This document shows positions 10,310 to 18,674 of a stretch of DNA of 64,000 nucleotides, in pieces (positions within the stretch are counted from its first letter, which is position 1; each line of letters begins with the position of its first letter). Below the pieces are notes generated by a model that was not told where the DNA came from, did not search any database, and saw only the letters and a program-made list of their open reading frames with translations. Origin of the DNA: Porticoccaceae bacterium. GTDB lineage: Bacteria; Pseudomonadota; Gammaproteobacteria; Pseudomonadales; Porticoccaceae. The stretch spans positions 13,948-77,947 of the forward strand of contig JALOAH010000006.1 in assembly GCA_023228865.1 (NCBI GenBank). The letters are read 5' to 3'. A program made the position numbers and the translations under genes.

Positions 10310-11152
10310 CTAGGGCTGGCTGAAAGTGACATCCACCGCATAGGATGTGTATTTGCGAATATTAATGACGCCGCTATCAAAGATCAGATACTGACCCTTG
10401 ATTCCCAACAGGGTACCTTCTATCCGTGGATTTTTATCCATATTGAAAGAAGTCACTTTTTGCGGATACTCAAGAACCGGATAGCGAAAATGTAATGGCT
10501 TGGCGTCGTCCAGGCGCTGCAGCGCCTGAAGTCCAAAGCGCTGTTCCAGCTCGCCAAGTTTCTGTTCACAGCGCTCAAACAAGGCATCTCTGAGGGTTGC
10601 CAGATCGGCGGTTTCTGCATTGCCCTTGAGCATGGCGCGCCAGTCGGTACGATCCTTGACATGCTCCCTCAGAATATCTTCCACCAATCCGGACTGTTGC
10701 CGGGTTTTCACTCGCATAATCGGCAGCGCCTGGGTTGCGCCCTGATCCATCCACCGCGTCGGTGTCTGACTCTCCCTGGTTATACCCACCTTGACACCGG
10801 AAGAGTTGGCGAGATAGACGATGTGATCCACCATGCAGTGGCTTTCGCCCCACATCGGCTCCCGGCAGGTTCCCGCAAAATAATGACATTTTTCCGGACT
10901 CATGATGCAGCTGTCACACTGGGCGAGTCTGGTAAAACAAGGGTAGCAATAACCCTGGTTGAAGCTTTTTTTTGATTTGCGACCGCAGTGACAACAGTGA
11001 ATTTCGCCCAGGTAGTCAATACTCAGCGTCTTGCCGATCATGCCATTGAGGGGGATCAACTGGTCGTCGAGGGGAAGCTGGTAATGAACGCAATCCTGAT
11101 AATCCACCCGCATCTTGCTCAGATGGCCGCTATACCTTAGGGGCAAAACCAC
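10310..11152 (-). CDS. DUF2797 protein, cysteine-rich
   Basis: Protein of unknown function, 280 residues. A Cys-rich segment (ten Cys between about 53 and 106, with CHC, CYPC and CDSC groups) suggests one or two zinc sites. It is followed by DHIVYLANSSGVKVGITR, which resembles the GIY-YIG nuclease start (a short strand with Tyr, then a Gly-rich turn and K-V-G-I-T). That resemblance is inference; no catalytic proof is visible. The stop of the upstream YeaC-like gene is 3 bp away, so both are one transcript. The neighbourhood matches pepN-nadK blocks of Pseudomonas. Confidence 0.82.
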   Translation of the reverse strand: MVLPLRYSGHLSKMRVDYQDCVHYQLPLDDQLIPLNGMIGKTLSIDYLGEIHCCHCGRKSKKSFNQGYCYPCFTRLAQCDSCIMSPEKCHYFAGTCREPMWGESHCMVDHIVYLANSSGVKVGITRESQTPTRWMDQGATQALPIMRVKTRQQSGLVEDILREHVKDRTDWRAMLKGNAETADLATLRDALFERCEQKLGELEQRFGLQALQRLDDAKPLHFRYPVLEYPQKVTSFNMDKNPRIEGTLLGIKGQYLIFDSGVINIRKYTSYAVDVTFSQP

Positions 11153-11155
11153 AGG

Positions 11156-11428
11156 TTATTTCCAGCTCAGCGGCTGCGGCTCGTCGATGCCGGTGACATC
11201 GTCGCCCCCATCGCTGCCACAGTGGCCGTGTTTCTTGCTGTGGATATAACCCACGCGCTCTTCCTGGGGTTTGTGTTTATGGTCGTAGGCGATAACCGCC
11301 TGCAGACAGGTTTCCCGCTGCTCTGGGCTGAGGCGTTCACCATTTGGCCATTTGCCCAGCTCTACGGCTCTTTTCAGATTTTCGTAGATATCCGGGGTCA
11401 TTGTGGCAATTAACTGTTGATAATCCAT
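11156..11428 (-). CDS. YeaC-like DUF1315 protein
   Basis: Small conserved gammaproteobacterial protein of unknown function, 90 residues. The N-terminal half (PDIYENLKRAVELGKWPNGERLS, then QRETCLQAVIAYD) is the DUF1315 core. The C-terminal tail has a His/Cys/Gly-rich stretch (HSKKHGHCGSDGG) that could bind metal. It sits 3 bp before the DUF2797 gene and 69 bp after the rhomboid gene. Confidence 0.85.
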   Translation of the reverse strand: MDYQQLIATMTPDIYENLKRAVELGKWPNGERLSPEQRETCLQAVIAYDHKHKPQEERVGYIHSKKHGHCGSDGGDDVTGIDEPQPLSWK

Positions 11429-11497
11429 AAACTCACCAATTATCTGAGTAGACAGGTTTGTATTGTAACCCTGAACCCATCAGGGCAGGGTGAGATT

Positions 11498-12355
11498 TCA
11501 GGTTGGCGATCGCCTGCTGTTCAAGGCGCCAAAAACAGCGCCAAGGAACATGCCAATCATCAAGCCGGAGGCGTGAGCCGCATTGGCGATGCTGCCGCGA
11601 AATAACAGATCGACGATGCCGGTCATGCAAATCAATAGCCACGCCAGCATGAAACCGATAATCCCTTTTGGCAAGGCGAGACCAGGAACGGGAGCAATCC
11701 AGTTGCGAATCCATATATAACCGAGAAGAGCGTAAAGCACACCGGACATACCGCCAAAAAGCGATGGCCCTCCCCAAAAATACTGGCTGAAATTGGAAAA
11801 AGCGCCGCTGACGATCACCAGGATCAAAAAATGGAAACTGCCGGTAACGGTTTCGATTCGGCGGCCAAACTCCCACAGCCACAGGCCGTTAAAGGCAATA
11901 TGAAAAATGCCAAAGTGAATAAAGATCGGCGTAATCAATCGCCAGTACTCTCCCCCGGCAAGGGTCTCCTGAAGAGTTGAAAACTGAATTTCGGTGGTGC
12001 TGACAAGTTGAAAGTCCTGAAACGTGAGCCAGCGCAACAGACCAAAATACCATTCTGGCACCGTGGCGCCGAGAATACTCAGGAGCAGAAAGAGCATCAC
12101 CACCGGCGTGCGCTGAAACTGTGTGGCAAGACCGGGGGAAGAGCGCGAACCCGCAACCTGCTGTTGCCCCATGGTCGCCGCCGCTGCGCGGACAACGGCA
12201 ACCACCTCGCCAATTTCGGCATCGGCATCCACGTAGAGGACAGTCGCGCCCTCCTCCATCATGAAATCGTGACCAATGCCCTTGCGAGTCAAGGCGGTCG
12301 CAATGGGCGTTACATCCGTATCCGGCGAAAATTCCGCCAGCCTGACGAATTTCAT
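11498..12355 (-). CDS. Rhomboid intramembrane serine protease, GlpG type
   Basis: Inner-membrane protease that cuts transmembrane segments of other proteins. 285 residues. An N-terminal cytosolic domain (1-60) precedes six hydrophobic segments. The catalytic pair is visible: Ser204 in GGMSG and His261 in NAAHASG. The HxxxN motif (H152, N156) that forms the oxyanion site is also intact, and the WR motif region is present as EYWRLIT. It lies 7 bp after nadK on the same strand, so both are probably one operon. The family is firm; I do not assign glpG because orthology is not proven. Confidence 0.92.
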   Translation of the reverse strand: MKFVRLAEFSPDTDVTPIATALTRKGIGHDFMMEEGATVLYVDADAEIGEVVAVVRAAAATMGQQQVAGSRSSPGLATQFQRTPVVMLFLLLSILGATVPEWYFGLLRWLTFQDFQLVSTTEIQFSTLQETLAGGEYWRLITPIFIHFGIFHIAFNGLWLWEFGRRIETVTGSFHFLILVIVSGAFSNFSQYFWGGPSLFGGMSGVLYALLGYIWIRNWIAPVPGLALPKGIIGFMLAWLLICMTGIVDLLFRGSIANAAHASGLMIGMFLGAVFGALNSRRSPT

Positions 12356-12362
12356 AAGCGAC

Positions 12363-13262
12363 TTACCTTTCGATATGACGGCCAGCGTCGAGACGACTGC
12401 CCCAGCCCAGCTTGCTGCGACAAATGCTGTAGAAATTGTGATCCACAGGATGTATCAGACGCAGGGTTTTCGACTCGCGCCAAATACGAATCACATCCCC
12501 AGGCTCGGTAATAAAATCTTCCTGGCCATCGCAGGTAACCTGGGGTTCGATATCCCGGCGCTCCCCGACGCGAATCTCCACCTCGCTGTCCCCCGCAATG
12601 GCAATGGGGCGGCTGGTAAGGGTGTGGGGATTCATGGGCACCAGCACCATAGCATCCAGTTTGGGGTGCAAAATGGGGCCGCCCGCAGACAGCGCGTAGG
12701 CCGTTGAACCTGTGGGGGTCGACACAATCAGACCGTCGGAGCGCTGACTATAGACAAACTGCCTGTCGATATAGAGTTCAAATTCGAGCATGCGCACGGA
12801 TTTTCCCGGATGCAGAACAACATCATTAAGCGCCAGGCCATTACTGATTACCTGGCCATTGCGGGTAATGGAGACATCGAGCAAAAAGCGATCGGAGACA
12901 ACATATTCGCCCTGAAGTACGCGCCTGACCCTCGCCTCCACCTCTTCCGGCAAAATATCGGTCAAAAACCCCAGGCGCCCCCGGTTTACCCCCAACAGGG
13001 GCACCTGATGATGCACCATATCCCTGGCGGCACTGAGCATGCTGCCATCGCCACCCACCACAATCACCAGATCCACACTCGACGCCATGGCATTGCCATC
13101 GGCAACCTTGAAACTATTGCCGGCGAGATACTCGGCGAGGCCGGACTCAACCACCACCTCAAGGTTTTCTCGAACCAGAAACTGGATCAATAGATTGATG
13201 GTATCGAGCACTTCAGGATGGTGGAGCTTGGTGAGCACGCCGATGCGGTTAAAGTTGACCAT
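12363..13262 (-). CDS. nadK: NAD kinase
   Basis: Phosphorylates NAD to NADP in the cytosol. 299 residues. The GGDGS motif is at 70-74, the NE/D-type segment appears as LNDVVLHPG near 155, and the glycine-rich TPTGSTAYALSAGGPI is at about 187. First gene of the nadK-rhomboid pair and divergent from the DUF1853 gene over 56 bp. That spacer holds a perfect GTGTTAACAC palindrome at 13264-13273, possibly part of the promoter. Confidence 0.97.
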   Translation of the reverse strand: MVNFNRIGVLTKLHHPEVLDTINLLIQFLVRENLEVVVESGLAEYLAGNSFKVADGNAMASSVDLVIVVGGDGSMLSAARDMVHHQVPLLGVNRGRLGFLTDILPEEVEARVRRVLQGEYVVSDRFLLDVSITRNGQVISNGLALNDVVLHPGKSVRMLEFELYIDRQFVYSQRSDGLIVSTPTGSTAYALSAGGPILHPKLDAMVLVPMNPHTLTSRPIAIAGDSEVEIRVGERRDIEPQVTCDGQEDFITEPGDVIRIWRESKTLRLIHPVDHNFYSICRSKLGWGSRLDAGRHIER

Positions 13263-13318
13263 AGTGTTAACACAGCAAAATAGGTTATCCTCGAATTATA
13301 CACAGGATACCCGTAATC

Positions 13319-14290
13319 ATGGCTTTTTGCTGGCAACAGGCACAACACCACCTCACCAGAGAACTGGGTTGGTGTCTTTTCAGCCCCCCCATAATGACGT
13401 ACTCCCTGCCCCCGGCAGCAACCGGAAGCCGCCAGACAAGCCCGGTTCACTGGCATATTCCCGAAGATGAGGAAGCCCGCCATCTTTTGGCGAGCGTCGA
13501 CCAACAGCCAGCGATGCTGGAAAAATTTCTGAACGCACGGGAGGATCGCCGCCTCGGAGCGCGCTTTGAGGCGCTGTGGCAGTTCTTTCTCGACAAGCAC
13601 AGTTTTTATCGCGTCCTGGCAACCAACCTGCAAATCAGTGCCGGCTCCCGCACCCTTGGATCCATTGATTTCCTTATCGAGGACAGCCACCTCAACCTGG
13701 TGATTCACCTCGAGGTTGCGGTCAAATTTTATCTCTACCTGCCCGCCTGGATACCCCAGCAAAGCACTCTCGAAAAATGGCTCGGCCCCAACCCCGACGA
13801 CAGCCTGGCGCTGAAAACCCACCACTTTATTCATCACCAATTGCCCCTGAGCACCCACCCGGAAGCACTGGCCGCCATCAAGGCGCGGGGGCTGGCAACG
13901 CCGAATATCCGAGTAGCGATCATGAAAGGCTATCTTTTTTATCCCGAGGCCAGCGATGCGCCAACTCCCGCAATCATCAATCAGGAGCATCCAAGGGGAC
14001 TGTGGCTCTACCCCGGACAACTGCCGGCACTGGCGGCAACCTTTCCCGGCGCCACCTGGAAAATTGTCGACAAGGAGCAATGGCTGGATCCAGAACCTGG
14101 CGCAACTACGCCATTGGCGGCCGTGGAAGGAGAAATCAGGGCGCTATTGGATATGCGCAAACAACCGCTGATGCTTCAGGGCAAGATGACGGCGAACAGC
14201 ACGCCAACCCTGCCGGAGCGGATTTTTGTGATTCCCGACGGCTGGCCATACCGCACCAACTCGCAAGCTGCGGCCGTTGCAGCAACCTGA
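13319..14290 (+). CDS. DUF1853 protein
   Basis: Conserved protein of unknown function, 323 residues. The core shows LGARFEALWQFFL, then GSIDFLIED and HLEVAVKFYLY. An Asp followed about 15 residues later by a Glu and a Lys on adjacent strands is the pattern of PD-(D/E)XK nuclease-like folds, so a nuclease relationship is possible but unproven. It diverges from nadK, the same neighbour as in Pseudomonas. Start at the ATG 13319; a second ATG at 13394 (MTYSLPP) would remove 25 residues. Confidence 0.8.
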   Translation: MAFCWQQAQHHLTRELGWCLFSPPIMTYSLPPAATGSRQTSPVHWHIPEDEEARHLLASVDQQPAMLEKFLNAREDRRLGARFEALWQFFLDKHSFYRVLATNLQISAGSRTLGSIDFLIEDSHLNLVIHLEVAVKFYLYLPAWIPQQSTLEKWLGPNPDDSLALKTHHFIHHQLPLSTHPEALAAIKARGLATPNIRVAIMKGYLFYPEASDAPTPAIINQEHPRGLWLYPGQLPALAATFPGATWKIVDKEQWLDPEPGATTPLAAVEGEIRALLDMRKQPLMLQGKMTANSTPTLPERIFVIPDGWPYRTNSQAAAVAAT

Positions 14291-14390
14291 TGGCGAGCAT
14301 CTGGCGCCAGCAGCGCGACTGAGTCCGCGACAATCCGGAAAAAAGAGAAGGTGGGGAAAAGAGAAAGGGTGACTTGAGTTTGCAATTAAA

Positions 14391-14467
14391 TGGCGACCTG
14401 GAAGGGACTTGAACCCTCGACCTCCGCCGTGACAGGGCGGCATTCTAACCAACTGAACTACCAGGCC
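14391..14467 (-). tRNA. tRNA-Asp (GTC), downstream copy
   Basis: 77-nt cloverleaf with encoded CCA. The anticodon loop reads CTGTCAC (anticodon GTC), the T loop GGTTCAA, and the acceptor stem pairs GGCCTGG with CCAGGTC. It is identical base for base to the copy at 14649-14725. It lies beyond the terminator that ends the tRNA-Val/tRNA-Asp transcript, so it needs its own promoter or read-through. Confidence 0.96.
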
Positions 14468-14491
14468 GCAGTGCAAAAAACCATGCGGTAG

Positions 14492-14508
14492 GCTGCATTG
14501 GATGCAGC
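14492..14508. repeat. Small perfect hairpin before the downstream tRNA-Asp
   Basis: GCTGCAT/ATGCAGC with a 3-base loop, between the tRNA operon terminator and the downstream tRNA-Asp. A run of six T follows about 11 bases later on the minus strand. It could be a remnant terminator or a processing site. Confidence 0.4.
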
Positions 14509-14527
14509 ATTCGTACACTTTCTTTCA

Positions 14528-14557
14528 AAAAAAAACCTCTTGTCGCAAGAGGTTTCA
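14528..14557 (-). terminator. Rho-independent terminator of the tRNA-Val/tRNA-Asp operon
   Basis: A 10-bp perfect stem AAACCTCTTG/CAAGAGGTTT with loop TCG, followed on the minus strand by an unbroken T run. About 90 bp after the end of the upstream tRNA-Asp copy. Confidence 0.85.
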
Positions 14558-14648
14558 GAGCCTGCCGCCAATTGCGCTGCAGTGCTCGCTGTTGTCGCTT
14601 TTTTTTGCAGTGCTGCCTTTAATGCTAACGGGCAGCGCCACGTAAAAA

Positions 14649-14725
14649 TGGCGACCTGGAAGGGACTTGAACCCTCGACCTCCGCCGTGACAGGGCGGCA
14701 TTCTAACCAACTGAACTACCAGGCC
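14649..14725 (-). tRNA. tRNA-Asp (GTC), upstream copy
   Basis: 77-nt tRNA identical to the copy at 14391-14467, with anticodon GTC and encoded CCA. It starts only 3 bp after the end of tRNA-Val, so both come from one precursor driven by the promoter at 14822-14849. Confidence 0.97.
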
Positions 14726-14728
14726 AAA

Positions 14729-14804
14729 TGGTGGGTGGTACAGGGGTCGAACCTGTGACCTACGGCTTGTAAGGCCGTCGCTCTCCCAACTGAGCTAACC
14801 ACCC
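14729..14804 (-). tRNA. tRNA-Val (TAC)
   Basis: 76-nt tRNA with encoded CCA. The anticodon loop reads CTTACAA (anticodon TAC), the D arm TAGCTCAGTTGG, the T loop GTTCGAC. The acceptor stem pairs GGGTGGT with ACCACCC. First gene of the tRNA operon. Confidence 0.97.
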
Positions 14805-14821
14805 CTCATGAAGAGACGCGC

Positions 14822-14849
14822 ATTTTACTGAATCTCCCGAATCTGTCAA
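14822..14849 (-). promoter_or_regulatory. Strong sigma-70 promoter of the tRNA operon
   Basis: On the minus strand: TTGACA (14849-14844), 16 bp, TAAAAT (14827-14822), then a GC-rich GCGCGTC discriminator. A perfect -35 box and a GC discriminator are what is expected of stable-RNA promoters under stringent control. The start of tRNA-Val is about 18 bp downstream. Confidence 0.8.
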
Positions 14850-14932
14850 TCGCTTTATAAAACTTTTTCTATACTTCACTCAACCTCAGCCTTAACATAC
14901 AGCCTTAAATTACAGCCTTTTGATCGACAGCT

Positions 14933-15292
14933 ATGGAAATATTCAAGGAATTCACCTTTGAGGCGGCTCACTATCTGCCCAACGTGCCTGCAGGCCACAA
15001 GTGCGGCAGACTTCACGGCCATTCGTTTGCCGTCACCCTCTATGTCTGCGGTTCACCGGGGGAAAGCAGCGGGTGGGTGATGGATTTCGCCGATATCAAA
15101 ACCGCATTCAAACCCACCTACGACGCTCTTGATCATCGCTACCTCAACGACATCAAAGGTCTTGAAAACCCCACCAGCGAAAACCTCTGCCGCTGGATAT
15201 GGAATGAGTTAAAACCGAGACTGCCCCAGCTGAGCAAAATCCAGGTGCGCGAAACCTGCACCAGCGGCTGTATCTACGAAGGCGACGATTAG
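14933..15292 (+). CDS. queD: 6-carboxy-5,6,7,8-tetrahydropterin synthase
   Basis: Converts dihydroneopterin triphosphate to 6-carboxytetrahydropterin in queuosine synthesis. 119 residues. Zinc ligands appear as FEAAHYL and LHGHSF; the catalytic Cys is in HKCGRLHGH and the substrate Glu in the late [10 protein letters not shown] segment. Human PTPS-like enzymes share the fold, but the short length and the HKCGRLHGH motif fit QueD. It stands alone on the plus strand and converges with the UspA-like gene. Confidence 0.93.
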   Translation: MEIFKEFTFEAAHYLPNVPAGHKCGRLHGHSFAVTLYVCGSPGESSGWVMDFADIKTAFKPTYDALDHRYLNDIKGLENPTSENLCRWIWNELKPRLPQLSKIQVRETCTSGCIYEGDD

Positions 15293-15304
15293 TCCGCAAC
15301 CCAA

Positions 15305-16078
15305 TCAGCTGACCACCAAAATGGCGGCAGCGGTGGCGCGGTTTATTTGCAGCAACTGCCACTCGCCAATAGTTTCTAGCAACGACCCCGGCAGCAACAT
15401 CAATCCGGCGGTGGGCACACTGACCAGCTGTTTGAACAGGTCGGCATTTGAGTCTGTGTGGAGCCAAAAAACTTTTGCCCCGTAACGGGAAAGCTCCGCG
15501 ATCACCCGTTGCGGCACCGCACATTTCCCCAGTAAAAAAATGGTTTGCGTGATGCCCGCACGAACCAGCTCCTCAAGAAGCGCCAGACTGCGTTCACATT
15601 CAACACTGCCGTCGTACACCCACTTGATGATGCGCAACTGTTCGGCATCGGTGCGCAGGCGCACCGGGAAGCGACTTTTCAACGCCGGCAGAAACAAACT
15701 CTGCCCTCTGGAGAGCACCAGATGCAGAGAACTCAACGGTGCAGCGCTTTCCATGCGGTAGCGCACCTGGCGCTGCCTGGCGCTCTGCTCGATCATTCTG
15801 GTTATGGTCAGCAGGCAGTTGCGGTGAAAAACATCGATTCTGTCTGTGGCCAGCTCCCGCTCATTGCCGCAGGAAATCAATATCTCCGTGGCAAAAGGCA
15901 GCTGCGCCACCTGCAAAAGGCCATTGTCGACAACCAGCCCGTAGACGCCGGCCTTGAGCTTTTCGGCAATCAGTACCGCGACACAGAGGGAGTTTTGATT
16001 GATGCCGCCGGGATCAATGGCGATGCAAATTTCTTTTCCATTTTCGGGCGTTGGCTCCTGGGCGTGGACTTCATTCAT
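15305..16078 (-). CDS. UspA-like hypothetical protein overlapping the Lon-type protease gene
   Basis: About 257 residues, not confidently recognised. The first half resembles a universal-stress-protein fold: a strand EICIAIDPGG, a helix with CVAVLIAEKL, a strand GVYGLVV and then DNGLLQVAQLPFATEI. The second half (QTIFLLGKCAVP, VIAELSRYGAKVFWLHTD, AGLMLLPGSLL) looks like another alpha/beta lobe. The frame is open to 16174, but the ATG at 16078 overlaps the end of the protease gene by 8 bases and gives a sensible start. That overlap suggests translational coupling, so a role tied to the protease or to stress is a reasonable guess and no more. Confidence 0.68.
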   Translation of the reverse strand: MNEVHAQEPTPENGKEICIAIDPGGINQNSLCVAVLIAEKLKAGVYGLVVDNGLLQVAQLPFATEILISCGNERELATDRIDVFHRNCLLTITRMIEQSARQRQVRYRMESAAPLSSLHLVLSRGQSLFLPALKSRFPVRLRTDAEQLRIIKWVYDGSVECERSLALLEELVRAGITQTIFLLGKCAVPQRVIAELSRYGAKVFWLHTDSNADLFKQLVSVPTAGLMLLPGSLLETIGEWQLLQINRATAAAILVVS

Positions 16079-18566
16079 GGTCGTCGACCTCCGGGCTCGC
16101 GCCATTGTCGTCCCCGCTGTTACGACCTTCAGTGCCCCCCGCTGCATCGCTGCTATTTTTCCCGTAGCGGCCATGAAGGCGAATCAATTCTTCGACACGG
16201 GCAACCACTTTGCCATTGATGCTTTGCGGTGGAAATTCACCCGCTGCATTTTTGTCGCCAACGGCGGTTTTCAGCAACAATTCCAAACCCTGATCAACGG
16301 TGCTGATGGCATAAACCTGAAATTGCCCGGCATTGACCGCTTCGAGAATGTCGTGCCTCAGCATCAGGTGAGCGACATTGGCGGCAGGAATAATCACGCC
16401 CTGGCGACCACTGAGACCACGGGCGCGGCAGACATCAAAAAAACCTTCAATTTTTTCATTGACACCGCCAATGGCCTGCACCTGTCCGTGCTGATTAACA
16501 GAGCCGGTGACCGCAAGACTTTGATCCACCGGGATATCTGTCAACGCCGAAATCAGCGCCGCAAGCTCGGCAACAGAGGCGCTGTCGCCATCAATACCGC
16601 CGTAGGACTGCTCAAAAGCCAGCGTGGCGGAAAGGGGAAACGGCCTGTCGCGGGCATAGCGGTTGGCAAGAAAAGAGGAAATGATCATCACTCCCTTGGA
16701 ATGGATCTTGCCCCCGAGACGCGCCTCCCGCTCGATATCCAGAATCCCCGCCGAACCGAGCCGCGCGGTCGCGGTAATTCGCGACGGTTTGCCAAAACCG
16801 TATTGCCCCAGCTGATAGACGGCAAGACCGTTGACCTGAGCCACACTCTCGCCATCGGTGTCCACCAGTTGAATATCCCGCAAAATATATTCCTGGGATT
16901 TTTGCCGCAGCTGATCGACGCGGTAAATACCCGCAGCCACCGCATTGGTCACATCCTCCACCAGGACAAGCTCGCCATTGCGCTGCCTGGCAAAAAAATC
17001 GCTCTCGCAGAGAAGATCGGAAAGGTAGCCAACGTGCATGGAAATTTTTTCCCCGTCTTCAATGCGGCGGGAACACTGCTCAATCACCCTGGCCACGGCC
17101 TGCCAGTGAAAGGGCAGTAAATTGCGGCGAATCTGCAGGGTTTTTATCAGCCGCGCAAAGAGGCCCAGGCTTTCCGGAGAACGGGAAATTTCCTCCGCCA
17201 TATCAGCGGCAACCTTGAAGAGCTGGCCGAATTCGGGGTCGTATTGCTCCAGCAAATAGTAAAGATAGCGGTCGCCCGTGAGAATCACCTTGAGCGCCAG
17301 GGGAATGGGCTCAGGCTCCAGCTGGGTGGTGCTGGCAAAACTGAACATTTGCTCCAGGGACTGGATGCGAACTTCCCTGGCTCTGAGAATACGCTTGAGG
17401 GTATCCCAGGCAAAAGGGCTGGACAGCACTTTGGCGGCATCGAGAATCAGATAACCGCCATTGGCGCGGTGAAAGGCTCCCGGCTTGATCAACGTGAAAT
17501 TGGTCAACAGCGTGCCGTATTCGGCAACGTGCTCAACCCGACCAATCAGGTTGATAAACGAGGGATTGTCTTCATAAACCACCGGAGCGCTGGTCAACTC
17601 GCTGTTATCCACCAGGACATTGACCGCGTACTCGGTAAATTCCGCCGCTTTTGACGGAATTGCCCCCGATTTCCTCCCCTGGGCGCCCTCCTCCCCCGCC
17701 TGGCGAAAGGTATCGACATTTTCGCTGACGTGGGTACGAACCGCATTGAGATAGGCCAACACCTCGGGAAGCTCCCGGTACTTATCGCCAAGCTCATTGA
17801 AGAGTTGATCGATCACCAGGCGGCTAAAATCCCGATTGAGATTGCGCATGTTCTCCCGGCCTTCGCGAGCCCATAGGGGCAGCTGACGAACAATGGTTTT
17901 CAGCTCCGCCTTGAGCTCGTCGATAACCGCAAGGGTCTGCTGTTTCTCTTCTTCAGGCAGGGCTTCAAAGTCTGTGGGCGAAAGTATTTTGTCATCCTTG
18001 AGGGGCGCCAGGGTATAGCCACTGGGAGTTTGAATCAGGGCGACATTTTTCTCCCTGGCCTTGTCCCCCAGAGCTTGAAAGGCTTTCTGTTCCCGCTGAC
18101 TGTACTGCTCGGCCATTTCCTGCAGCCTTGACTGATAATCTTCGCTTTGAAAGGCTGCGGGAATACTGACCAGCAAATCCTCGACGGCGCCAAGCATGTC
18201 GCTGCGCAACAACCGGCCCTTGCCCGCAGGCAGTGCGAGAATGATGGGTTTGTGGGGGCTGTCAAAGTTGTTGACATAACACCAGTCCACCGGCGGCGAT
18301 ATGGCTTCTGCGCCACCTTCAAACAGATCCTCCAGCAATTCGTGCTTGCCAACGCCGGTTGAACCCAACAGAAACAGGTTATAGCCTTCGTGCTTCATTT
18401 TGATACCGAACTGAAGCGCTTCGGCGGCGCGATCCTGGCCGAAATGATCCTCAAGGGGAGCGAGATCCTCGGTGGTTTCAAAGGCAAGATCTTCCTTTTT
18501 ACAGCTGTGGTAGAGTTGTTCCACCGCTAATTTTTGCGTTCGCCCAGTCATTTCTTCAGCAGTCAT
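16071..18566 (-). CDS. Lon-family ATP-dependent protease (LonB/YcbZ type, AAA_32)
   Basis: Cytosolic AAA+ serine protease of the type with an AAA_32 N region and a C-terminal Lon proteolytic domain. 831 residues. A P-loop GSTGVGKH is at 68-75. The catalytic dyad is Ser662 (in GGIDGDSAS) and Lys705 (in GVNEKIEGFF), both in their expected contexts. The P-loop ends in His where Ser or Thr is usual. The C-terminal 40 residues are Gly/Asp/Ser rich and look disordered. Followed by an overlapping UspA-like gene. Family firm, substrates unknown. Confidence 0.92.
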   Translation of the reverse strand: MTAEEMTGRTQKLAVEQLYHSCKKEDLAFETTEDLAPLEDHFGQDRAAEALQFGIKMKHEGYNLFLLGSTGVGKHELLEDLFEGGAEAISPPVDWCYVNNFDSPHKPIILALPAGKGRLLRSDMLGAVEDLLVSIPAAFQSEDYQSRLQEMAEQYSQREQKAFQALGDKAREKNVALIQTPSGYTLAPLKDDKILSPTDFEALPEEEKQQTLAVIDELKAELKTIVRQLPLWAREGRENMRNLNRDFSRLVIDQLFNELGDKYRELPEVLAYLNAVRTHVSENVDTFRQAGEEGAQGRKSGAIPSKAAEFTEYAVNVLVDNSELTSAPVVYEDNPSFINLIGRVEHVAEYGTLLTNFTLIKPGAFHRANGGYLILDAAKVLSSPFAWDTLKRILRAREVRIQSLEQMFSFASTTQLEPEPIPLALKVILTGDRYLYYLLEQYDPEFGQLFKVAADMAEEISRSPESLGLFARLIKTLQIRRNLLPFHWQAVARVIEQCSRRIEDGEKISMHVGYLSDLLCESDFFARQRNGELVLVEDVTNAVAAGIYRVDQLRQKSQEYILRDIQLVDTDGESVAQVNGLAVYQLGQYGFGKPSRITATARLGSAGILDIEREARLGGKIHSKGVMIISSFLANRYARDRPFPLSATLAFEQSYGGIDGDSASVAELAALISALTDIPVDQSLAVTGSVNQHGQVQAIGGVNEKIEGFFDVCRARGLSGRQGVIIPAANVAHLMLRHDILEAVNAGQFQVYAISTVDQGLELLLKTAVGDKNAAGEFPPQSINGKVVARVEELIRLHGRYGKNSSDAAGGTEGRNSGDDNGASPEVDDHE

Positions 18567-18674
18567 AAATACTCCAGCCGCGTCTCAGTGGTGCTATCGA
18601 TTTTATTTCGGGGGGGCAATTTTTCATTAACCTGCATCATCAATCATCGCAAAAGGGTTGCCGCACGGGGGCGC

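Noticed and set aside
15999..17120. Plus-strand reading frame of 373 codons across the Lon-type protease gene
   Set aside because: Antisense shadow of a gene with intact catalytic residues.
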